Source: Candidatus Poribacteria bacterium (GTDB lineage Bacteria; Poribacteria; WGA-4E; PCPOR2b). From it: a stretch of 7,748 bases of DNA. The position numbers and the translations under genes were made by a program. This document shows, piece after piece, positions 1 to 5,325 of the stretch. Numbering within the stretch: position 1 is the stretch's first letter; every line of letters starts with the position of its first letter. The stretch covers positions 1 through 7,748 of the forward strand of contig JAPUIP010000626.1 of the NCBI GenBank assembly GCA_027296925.1, written 5' to 3'. The notes below the pieces were generated by a model. That model was not told the origin of the DNA, ran no database searches, and saw only the letters and a list, made by a program, of their open reading frames with translations.

Positions 1-1
1 C

Positions 2-430
2 GTGCCGAATATCTGTCCTTTCACCCCTCATCTGGATGACAACCCCGTCATCGTCTACACCAGCGATGGGTTTACGAAACCTTATCCGTTCAAGCCGGAT
101 GTCGTGGTCGGCATCGACGATGTGCTTGAGAAAAAGCTCGATATGCTTCACTGTCACGAATCGCAGATGTATGAATGGCTGCCGTACAACGCGGGCATCC
201 TGAATCAAGTGCCGACGGATGCGACCGAACGGCGCAAATGGATGAGCGACCGTCGATCCAAAGGATTTATGGAGATTGCCGACACGTATCGGGCGCTGCT
301 GATCGAACTCTACGGTGAAGCACAAGGAGGGCGGATGCAATATGCCGAAGCGTTTGAGGGCTGCGAGTATGGTTCGCCGTTGACGGACGAAAATAAACGG
401 GTGCTATTCCCATTTTTCCCGGAATTGTAA
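2..430 (+). CDS. PIG-L (LmbE-like) family deacetylase, C-terminal part, 5' end outside window
   Basis: This is the last 142 residues of a zinc-dependent PIG-L/LmbE-type N-acetyl-sugar deacetylase. The family usually runs to about 250-300 residues, so roughly the first half lies upstream. The N-terminal HPDD and the second His-containing metal motif of the family are therefore not visible. What is visible is the characteristic C-terminal part: a PYPFKPDVVVGIDDV strand and helix (about residues 27-41), then KKLDMLHCHESQMYEWLP (about 44-61) with the family-typical H-x-S-Q segment at H52, and a closing EAFEGCEYG near residue 116. The GTG at position 2 is only the first in-frame codon that could be a start and is probably internal. 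The stop codon is followed at once by the ribosome binding site of the cytochrome gene, so the two are probably co-transcribed. Family assignment is fairly secure; the substrate (an N-acetylated amino sugar or conjugate) is not determined. Confidence 0.82.
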   Translation: MPNICPFTPHLDDNPVIVYTSDGFTKPYPFKPDVVVGIDDVLEKKLDMLHCHESQMYEWLPYNAGILNQVPTDATERRKWMSDRRSKGFMEIADTYRALLIELYGEAQGGRMQYAEAFEGCEYGSPLTDENKRVLFPFFPEL

Positions 431-440
431 GGAGTGAAGT

Positions 441-713
441 GTGCCAACAGAAGAATCAAGTGCTCGGACGCTGATGATGATCGTCGGTGTGATTGGGCTT
501 GTTTTTGCGATTGTGATGGTGATTCTATTCTTCAACGCGGCGCCTGCCCGTTCGGATATTCCAAATCACCTCACCTATACGGATGCCGCTGCTTGTCTGG
601 AGTGCCATCTAGGTAGTACGGAAAATTCCCCGACGATGCCGCATCTCAATCTTGGTGGATGTGACTTTTGTCATCGGCTCACTAAATCTACGACAAAGCA
701 GATTGACAAATAG
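441..713 (+). CDS. small membrane-anchored diheme cytochrome c (NapB-like heme pair)
   Basis: A 90-residue protein with one N-terminal transmembrane segment (about residues 11-31, LMMIVGVIGLVFAIVMVILF) and a short domain carrying two CxxCH heme-attachment motifs, CLECH at 52-56 and CDFCH at 74-78. A histidine between them (H68 in a PTMPH context) and H43 are candidate sixth ligands. The spacing ACLECH...PxxPH...CxxCH recalls the heme pair of periplasmic NapB-type electron carriers, but the protein is shorter and has its own anchor, so it is not called napB. The expected topology is a membrane-tethered domain on the outside, where cytochrome c maturation attaches heme. The GTG start at 441 is preceded by TAAGGAG at 428-434, which overlaps the deacetylase stop codon. 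The 10-base gap suggests an operon, although a deacetylase and an electron carrier have no obvious shared pathway. No reductase or oxidase partner is visible, so its redox partner is unknown. Confidence 0.75.
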   Translation: MPTEESSARTLMMIVGVIGLVFAIVMVILFFNAAPARSDIPNHLTYTDAAACLECHLGSTENSPTMPHLNLGGCDFCHRLTKSTTKQIDK

Positions 714-747
714 ATCATCCGTCCATGGGAATTTCTGCCGTAGATAT

Positions 748-935
748 TTACCGCAAATCTTTGGGCATTCGCAGCAAGTCAGCACGTACAAAGCGACAGT
801 CGATACCGACAATATCCGCATTCTTCTTCGCAGCTTCCAACTCTTTTCGTGCAATCCCCCCCAGCGTCTCAGCAATTTCTCGCATCCGCCTGAAATAGCG
901 GACGCTACAAACTGCGATAAATTGAGCGACCCACT
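748..935 (-). pseudogene. degraded coding-like fragment, possibly SAM methyltransferase or PIG-L relic
   Basis: On the minus strand, between the radical SAM stop codon and the cytochrome gene, one frame reads like protein: REIAETLGGIARKELEAAKK, then VGIDCRFVRADLLRMPKDLR, ending in TAA at 748-750. The helix followed by xCRFVRADLLRMP resembles the region after the first beta-alpha units of class I SAM-dependent methyltransferases. The first half also resembles the helix in PIG-L deacetylases, so the family is uncertain. No glycine-rich SAM loop or HPDD motif precedes it in any frame. The same frame runs on over the end of the radical SAM gene, where it is out of frame with that gene. I see no ribosome binding site or convincing start. 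It is most likely a decayed fragment rather than a working gene, and it may be an accidental open frame. Confidence 0.33.
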
Positions 936-2510
936 TTACGGGAGGCCAGTCGCCGCTCCGACGCGCAACGGCGTGAGCGATGGCGCGTTCTGTGACTTGA
1001 GATAGGCGTTGGGGTCGTGATGCAGCGCCCCTTTGGGCAGCCACTCCCACAGCGGCCCCAGATCCTTTCGGACCTGGTCGACATAGAACTGCGGCAGTTC
1101 GGTCGTCTCTTGTTCGAGATAGTCCCTTAACTGCCGGTCGGTGTCGAGCCGTCGACGGATTTCATTGTGGTACTTGACCCGACCAAAACCTTCTGACGAC
1201 ATGGCCCGCAGCACATTTATCCACCGCGGCAGGGGGGCCTGGATTGCGCGGTAGCGGTTGAGAATCGCGCCCCATGAAACCGTATGCCGGGTCACATCGA
1301 CCACATGATCGTAGAAATCTGGCCAGGAATAGTGTTTCGGCCTCACGTTCATGGCGTGCTGTGTGTCCAGGAAGTGGAACGGGAAGGGTAACACGCGGTT
1401 GGCACGCTGGTATTCGAGGTTGAGTGGCGCGGCCTGTCCAAACGCTGAGAGCAGTGAATAGGCAGGAAACGCGCCCGGCGTCAGGTCCACAAATCGTTTC
1501 GTGAGCGCAAAGGGTTCGGGGCCTTCATCAACGTCGAGCCCGAACACGAAGTTGGTTTGTACGTAGGGGATGTACCTCAAGATGGTGTTGACGTGTTCAG
1601 AGACCTGCCGGACTTTGTCCATCCCCTTCTGCTTACCGGTCTTCGACTTGTTGCCCATGTCATACCACGACTCAATACCCGGCAGGATGGCCTTGAATCC
1701 ATTTCGTTTGAGTCGCTTGAGGTGCGGCTCCGACAGGAGGGATAGACTGCTTTCGGCGATGAAGTCGATGCTGTCTGGAGGCACGGCCTCCTCAATGGCG
1801 CCCATGCAGTCATTGAATCGGACACCAAAGTTGGGATCGTGCCAACCGACACGGGGCCGCCTAAACTGTCGCAAGAGGAACCGCAGGTCATCCTTGATCC
1901 CATCGAAGCTCATCTGCTGATACGGTACGACCGAGTCGATACAAAAGCTGCAGGTGTACGGGCATCCCAAACTACCGACCATCGGAACCACTTTGATCAG
2001 GGGTGTTTTCTGGAGCGTCGACGCGATGAACTTCCAACGCTCGCGGACACCGGGAAGCATCGTGGGCTGCTGTCTTGCTGCGATAGCTACCCCGACGGGG
2101 CGGTGTTGAGAGCCGTCACACAAGACGTCCCGGATCACCGCTTTGTCCGTGAAGCCCAGGACGTAGTCGAAGTACTGCTGGACGTCCTGCGGGTAACAGC
2201 GGGCGTGGGGGCCGCCGAGAACGGTGACCGCGCCGTTTTTTCGGAGTAGGTTGCTTATCGCGTATGCCAGTTGTGCACCATTGGTGTACGCGGCGATGAA
2301 GACCAGGTCGACGTTGTCAGGTAACGCCTCGACTAGATTCTCAGACCCGGTATAGCACACAAGTGTGACGTCATGCCCTTCTGCTTCGCACCACACGGCG
2401 ATGGCTTGGGGCATGAGGCTCGCAAAATTGGGAAACATGACACGTGCCCACAATGATCGCGTGGGCGCTTTGGTGACGAGGTCAATGATTCCGATACGAC
2501 GCTTTCGCAT
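936..2510 (-). CDS. B12-binding-domain radical SAM protein
   Basis: A 524-residue enzyme of the two-domain type. Residues 1 to about 135 form a Rossmann-like fold of the cobalamin-binding type, with the typical VTLVCYTG, VDLVFIAAY and VLGGPHARCYP segments (about 48-107). No canonical DxHxxG is seen, as is common in this radical SAM subgroup. The radical SAM barrel follows, with the 4Fe-4S ligands C183, C187 and C190 in GCPYTCSFC. A further 160-residue C-terminal part is not recognised. Such proteins use S-adenosylmethionine, and often cobalamin, for methylation, ring closure or rearrangement in the cytoplasm; the substrate here is unknown. The ATG at 2510 is preceded by AGGAGG (complement of 2515-2520) with a 4-base spacer, which supports this start. 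It is transcribed alone, against its neighbours. Family confidence is high; reaction unassigned. Confidence 0.88.
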   Translation of the reverse strand: MRKRRIGIIDLVTKAPTRSLWARVMFPNFASLMPQAIAVWCEAEGHDVTLVCYTGSENLVEALPDNVDLVFIAAYTNGAQLAYAISNLLRKNGAVTVLGGPHARCYPQDVQQYFDYVLGFTDKAVIRDVLCDGSQHRPVGVAIAARQQPTMLPGVRERWKFIASTLQKTPLIKVVPMVGSLGCPYTCSFCIDSVVPYQQMSFDGIKDDLRFLLRQFRRPRVGWHDPNFGVRFNDCMGAIEEAVPPDSIDFIAESSLSLLSEPHLKRLKRNGFKAILPGIESWYDMGNKSKTGKQKGMDKVRQVSEHVNTILRYIPYVQTNFVFGLDVDEGPEPFALTKRFVDLTPGAFPAYSLLSAFGQAAPLNLEYQRANRVLPFPFHFLDTQHAMNVRPKHYSWPDFYDHVVDVTRHTVSWGAILNRYRAIQAPLPRWINVLRAMSSEGFGRVKYHNEIRRRLDTDRQLRDYLEQETTELPQFYVDQVRKDLGPLWEWLPKGALHHDPNAYLKSQNAPSLTPLRVGAATGLP

Positions 2511-2711
2511 AGTGCCTCCTGTTTGGAGTTTTCTTCAAGAATCGCGGGTTTTGAACGCATATTGAGTCAGCCGTACAAACCCCGAAAAATAAAGGGAATA
2601 ACGGTGAATGGCACGGACTTAAGGATTTTGTTGTAAGGAAAAGTCGCTGAAAGCCAGTCACCATATGAATGGAACGAATCCGTAAAATGCAAAAAATGGG
2701 TTTGTCAAAAG

Positions 2712-2734
2712 GGTAGTGCTATACATGTAATGCT
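2712..2734 (+). repeat. possible left terminal inverted repeat of an IS1-type element
   Basis: The sequence begins GGTAGTGCTATACATGTAAT and lies about 100 bases before the InsA-like start codon. IS1 itself begins GGTGATGCT, and 7 of the first 9 bases agree. Both the position and the base composition fit a left end. No clear matching right end is found before 3252, and no target-site duplication could be defined, so this remains a suggestion. Confidence 0.27.
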
Positions 2735-2745
2735 ATGAAATGTGG

Positions 2746-2775
2746 TTGACACATTTACAGAATTCTGGTTATCCT
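2746..2775 (+). promoter_or_regulatory. sigma70-like promoter ahead of the IS1-type relic
   Basis: A perfect TTGACA at 2746-2751 is followed after 18 bases by TATCCT at 2770-2775 (4 of 6 matches to TATAAT). Transcription would start near 2782, leaving a short leader with AAGGAG at 2797-2802, 7 bases before the GTG at 2810. A 6-base dyad, GTTATC at 2768-2773 and GATAAC at 2791-2796, brackets the -10 and start region and could be a small operator or hairpin. Confidence 0.42.
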
Positions 2776-2809
2776 CTTTGACATTGCCTAGATAACAAGG
2801 AGACTAACC

Positions 2810-2917
2810 GTGAAGAGATGTTGCCCCACCTGTGACAGCACGAATATCAAAAAGAACGGACATATTCACAATGGCCAAGATAGTTGCATCTAGAAATACA
2901 AACGGTATTATAACGTC
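2810..2917 (+). pseudogene. truncated IS1-family InsA-like zinc-finger protein
   Basis: The GTG at 2810 has a good AAGGAG site and opens a frame reading KRCCPTCDSTNIKKNGHIHN, then GQDSCI and a TAG stop at 2891-2893. CPxCxSxxIxKNGxxxNGxQ is the typical first half of the zinc-finger domain at the start of IS1-type InsA, which binds the element's ends and acts with InsB as the transposase. Past the stop the same frame continues KYKRYY, which lines up with the second half of the knuckle (CxxC-KRYF in relatives). There the last cysteine codon has become TAC (Tyr) and one codon appears to have been added. Beyond about 2917 the similarity ends; the rest of InsA and all of InsB are absent. It is a dead remnant of an insertion that was deleted or overwritten. 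Confidence 0.68.
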
Positions 2918-2962
2918 TTCACTGATATAATTCAATGCCTTGTCTCAATACCTATTTCAGAG

Positions 2963-3211
2963 TTACATCGTGTGAATGTTGCGCGCGATGTATGTATCCT
3001 GCTCGACCTTCGATAGCGTTGTAAAATAAATGCGCCGGACCGTCACGCGGATTGGCAGCGAAGCGTAACGCTCCGGATAACGTTGGGCATCCCGTAAGGC
3101 TTCAGCATCGAAACCATCGAACTGCAAAGCGTGCCCACCCTGCGCGTTACAATTATCAACAAAAAGGCCACAAAAACCACTGTATTTTTCCATGAGGGCG
3201 CGATATAATGT
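2963..3211 (-). pseudogene. C-terminal remnant of a pyruvate formate-lyase-like glycyl radical enzyme
   Basis: The minus strand encodes the tail of a glycyl radical enzyme. In order it reads LYRALMEKYSGF, then NAQGGHALQFDGFDAEALRD, AQRYPERYASLPIRV, and YFTTLSKVEQDTYIAR before a TAA at 2963-2965. The G-G-x-x-x-Q-F, E-x-L-x-D-A-Q-x-x-P-E-x-Y and F-x-x-L-S-x-x-x-Q-D signature is that of the C-terminal glycyl radical domain. In active enzymes it surrounds RVxGYxxxF, whose glycine carries the radical. Here the segment reads RVTVRRIYF: the glycine is valine and the following aromatic residue is arginine, so it cannot carry the radical. Only about 80 of the usual 750 or more residues remain, with no usable start or ribosome binding site. 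Its upstream edge runs into the promoter region of the lactonase gene. Family call is fairly firm; non-functionality is firm. Confidence 0.7.
3204..3209 (+). promoter_or_regulatory. candidate -10 element for the lactonase operon
   Basis: A perfect TATAAT lies 44 bases before the lactonase start codon and would place the transcript start near 3216, giving a leader of about 37 bases that includes the GAGAGGAG ribosome binding site (3235-3242). The -35 position, around 3181-3186 (TGTATT), is a poor match to TTGACA, so the promoter would be weak or need an activator. The element overlaps the start of the minus-strand glycyl-radical relic. Confidence 0.4.
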
Positions 3212-3252
3212 AGAGCATACTATTCTTATGTTTCGAGAGGAGAACAGGACTT

Positions 3253-4230
3253 ATGGATGAATCGCGACTTGACAGAGATTGGAATTCAGGTATTGTCAGG
3301 TATCCGGATCCGGCAGTTGAAGTGATCGACCCACGCTTCGAGAAATACAAGCTCTCCAACGCGGCCGTGGAGCGGTTATGGACGGGGGCGCGATGGGCAG
3401 AAGGGCCGGTGTGGTTCGGGGATGGTCGTTATCTGCTTTTCAGTGACATTCCGAACAATCGAATGATGCGCTGGACCGAGGAGACCGGCGAAATCAGCGT
3501 TTTTCGTAGGCCGTCGAACAACAGCAACGGCAACACCCGCGACAAGCAGGGCCGGCTCATCACCTGCGAGCACGACACGCGCCGTGTGACCCGTACCGAG
3601 TATGACGGGGGCATCACCGTATTGATGGATGGTTTCGAGGGCAAGCCGTTGAACGCGCCGAATGACGTCGTGGTCCATCCAGATGGGCATGTGTGGTTCA
3701 CCGATCCGGGCTACGGTATTCTCATGAATTATGAGGGGCACCAGGCCGAGTTTGAACTTCCGACCCATGTCTATCGACTCAACCCGGACACCGGCGAGGC
3801 GCAGGTGGTCACGGACGAACTGGAAAAACCGAACGGCCTCTGTTTCTCGCCCGATTCTTCGAAGCTCTATATCGTCGACACCGGTGTATCTCATAAACCC
3901 GGGCACCCACGTCACATTCTCGTCTACGATGTAGTGGACGCCGCCTGCCTGGCGAACGGTCAGATGTTTTGTGATATGGCGCCGGGGACGTCGGATGGCA
4001 TCCGCTGCGACATCGACGGCAACGTCTGGGCAAGCGCGTGTTGGGTCGGCGAGGGATACGACGGCGTGCATATCTTCGCGCCGGATGGCGACCTCATCGG
4101 CAAGATTCACCTCCCCGAAGTCTGCGCGAACCTATGCTTCGGCGGTGTCAAAAGGAATCGGCTGTTCATGGCCGGCAGCCAGTCCATATACGCGGTTTAC
4201 GTGGAAACCCAGGGGGCGCAAATGCCGTGA
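3253..4230 (+). CDS. SMP-30/gluconolactonase/LRE family lactonase
   Basis: A 325-residue six-bladed beta-propeller protein, slightly longer than the usual 290-300 because of an N-terminal extension of about 35 residues. The metal ligands of the family are all visible: E50 in AEGPVW, N137 in NAPNDVVVHPDG, N194 in EKPNGLCFSPD, and D248 in TSDGIRCDIDGNVW. The WFTDPGYG motif (148-155) is also typical. Family members hydrolyse sugar lactones such as gluconolactone using one divalent metal ion; some act on other esters or lactones. There is no signal peptide, so a cytoplasmic role is expected. The ATG at 3253 follows GAGAGGAG with a spacer of about 10 bases. The next gene starts 56 bases after the stop codon, so this is the first gene of a probable three-gene operon. 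Family assignment is strong; the specific lactone is not known. Confidence 0.9.
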   Translation: MDESRLDRDWNSGIVRYPDPAVEVIDPRFEKYKLSNAAVERLWTGARWAEGPVWFGDGRYLLFSDIPNNRMMRWTEETGEISVFRRPSNNSNGNTRDKQGRLITCEHDTRRVTRTEYDGGITVLMDGFEGKPLNAPNDVVVHPDGHVWFTDPGYGILMNYEGHQAEFELPTHVYRLNPDTGEAQVVTDELEKPNGLCFSPDSSKLYIVDTGVSHKPGHPRHILVYDVVDAACLANGQMFCDMAPGTSDGIRCDIDGNVWASACWVGEGYDGVHIFAPDGDLIGKIHLPEVCANLCFGGVKRNRLFMAGSQSIYAVYVETQGAQMP

Positions 4231-4286
4231 GAAATCGCTGAACTGCGCATGAAGTGTATACGGCACTTTTTCAGAGAGGAGAAACG

Positions 4287-5282
4287 ATGGGAACCATTGA
4301 TTACCGAGATTTTGACCGCGACATCTGGGAAAAGGAACTGGAGGACTTTGTGCCCGCTGTGATTTATGACATGCACACGCACATCTGGTCGGAGGCGCAT
4401 AAAGGCGAGTTGAAGGGTGCCGCTATGGGGCTGCGTCAGGAGATCGATTATCAGGACCATCTGGCGTGGGCGGCGAAGCTGTATCCGGGGCGTGAGATGC
4501 ACTACCTCGTCCTGGGAACGCCGATGCCGGGCATGGATGCCGAGGGACATAACGACTGGATGGCGGCTCAGATGTCGGCGGACCCCCAGTCGGAAGTCAA
4601 CATGATGGTCACGCCGGATATGACGCCGGACTACGTCGCCGCGCAAGTCAAAAAACACGACTTCTTTGGACTAAAACCCTATCGAACTTTTGCCCCAGAC
4701 CCCGCCAATGGGCGAATCCGCGATTTTCTGCCTGAGTCTTTCATTGAGGTCGCGCACGACTTGGGGCTGGCGATTACCATGCATCTATCCAAGAAAACCG
4801 GCCCGGCTGACCCTGAAAACTTGAAAGACCTCCAGCACTATACGAGGCGCTATCCGAGAGCACAGTGGATCTTAGCGCACTGCGCCCGTGCCTTCAATGC
4901 GTTTATGATGGAAGGGTCAATCCATGTGTTGAAGGAGATGCCGAACATCTGGTACGACACTTCAGCGGTGAACGACGTCTACTCGCACTATCTGCTGATG
5001 AAACACGAAGACCGCAAGCGGGTGATGTTTGGCTCGGACAACATCGTGGCGGGGTGTGCGCGCGGCAAGTACATCACCTATGGTCGAGCGTGGGAATATT
5101 ACGGCGGGTTTCCAGATCTGCCTCACTGCGACCCGACACCGACATTTGTGATTTATGAGCAGTTACGCCAGGAACGGCAGGTGGCGGACATGCTGGGGTT
5201 GAGTCAGGAGGAGATCGAAGATCACTTTTCAGGGAATGCCATACGTTTCATCAAACAGGTGCGAGCGGGTCGGGATTGGTAG
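4287..5282 (+). CDS. amidohydrolase-2 family metal-dependent hydrolase (ACMSD/lactonase type)
   Basis: A 331-residue TIM-barrel protein of the amidohydrolase 2 family. Metal and catalytic positions can be read: H30 and H32 in YDMHTHIW, H166 in ITMHLSKK, H198 in WILAHCARAF and D251 in MFGSDN, with K130 in FFGLKPY near the active site. Relatives include aminocarboxymuconate-semialdehyde decarboxylase, 2-pyrone-4,6-dicarboxylate lactonase and fuconolactonase-type enzymes, so it hydrolyses or decarboxylates a small carboxylate or lactone. The start chosen is the ATG at 4287, behind AGAGAGGAGAAACG. An in-frame ATG at 4254 has no ribosome binding site and would place this site inside the gene. No signal peptide is seen. 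It lies between a lactonase gene and a putative carbohydrate-active barrel gene, all on one strand, which favours sugar or lactone catabolism. The reaction cannot be fixed from sequence. Confidence 0.87.
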   Translation: MGTIDYRDFDRDIWEKELEDFVPAVIYDMHTHIWSEAHKGELKGAAMGLRQEIDYQDHLAWAAKLYPGREMHYLVLGTPMPGMDAEGHNDWMAAQMSADPQSEVNMMVTPDMTPDYVAAQVKKHDFFGLKPYRTFAPDPANGRIRDFLPESFIEVAHDLGLAITMHLSKKTGPADPENLKDLQHYTRRYPRAQWILAHCARAFNAFMMEGSIHVLKEMPNIWYDTSAVNDVYSHYLLMKHEDRKRVMFGSDNIVAGCARGKYITYGRAWEYYGGFPDLPHCDPTPTFVIYEQLRQERQVADMLGLSQEEIEDHFSGNAIRFIKQVRAGRDW

Positions 5283-5325
5283 GTCAGAGTCCGTGCCCAT
5301 CACTATACAGAGGGGATCAACTGCT

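Larger units (their letters stand above)
2511..2809. other. AT-richer intergenic region between radical SAM gene and IS1-type relic
   Basis: No gene is supported here on either strand. It holds the ribosome binding site of the minus-strand radical SAM gene (2515-2520) and, at the far end, a promoter-like sequence and a possible insertion-sequence end. The stretch around 2600-2660 (GGCACGGACTTAAGGATTTT and what follows) looks like the kind of non-coding sequence repeated elsewhere in such genomes, but only one copy is in view, so this is a guess. I could not define a convincing promoter for the radical SAM gene. Confidence 0.5.

Noticed and set aside
3207..3224. Possible right inverted repeat of the IS1-type element (ATGTAGAGCATACTATT)
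   Set aside because: It resembles the reverse complement of the 2712 end only with a 2-base gap and several mismatches, and the DNA between is a glycyl radical relic rather than InsB.
3156..3359. Minus-strand open frame overlapping the start of the lactonase gene
   Set aside because: It covers promoter, ribosome binding site and start of a well-supported gene and has no protein-like features of its own.
3376..4110. Long open frame of 244 codons on the minus strand across the lactonase gene
   Set aside because: It is antisense to a gene with all family metal ligands, has no ribosome binding site and its translation has no recognisable domain; it follows from codon composition.
4254..4286. 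Earlier in-frame ATG for the amidohydrolase gene
   Set aside because: No ribosome binding site before it, and the strong AGAGAGGAG site lies just before the ATG at 4287.
5236..5325. Earlier in-frame start for the barrel gene
   Set aside because: It would overlap the preceding gene by 47 bases and the added 30 residues do not look like part of the fold; ATG at 5326 has a GAGGGG site.
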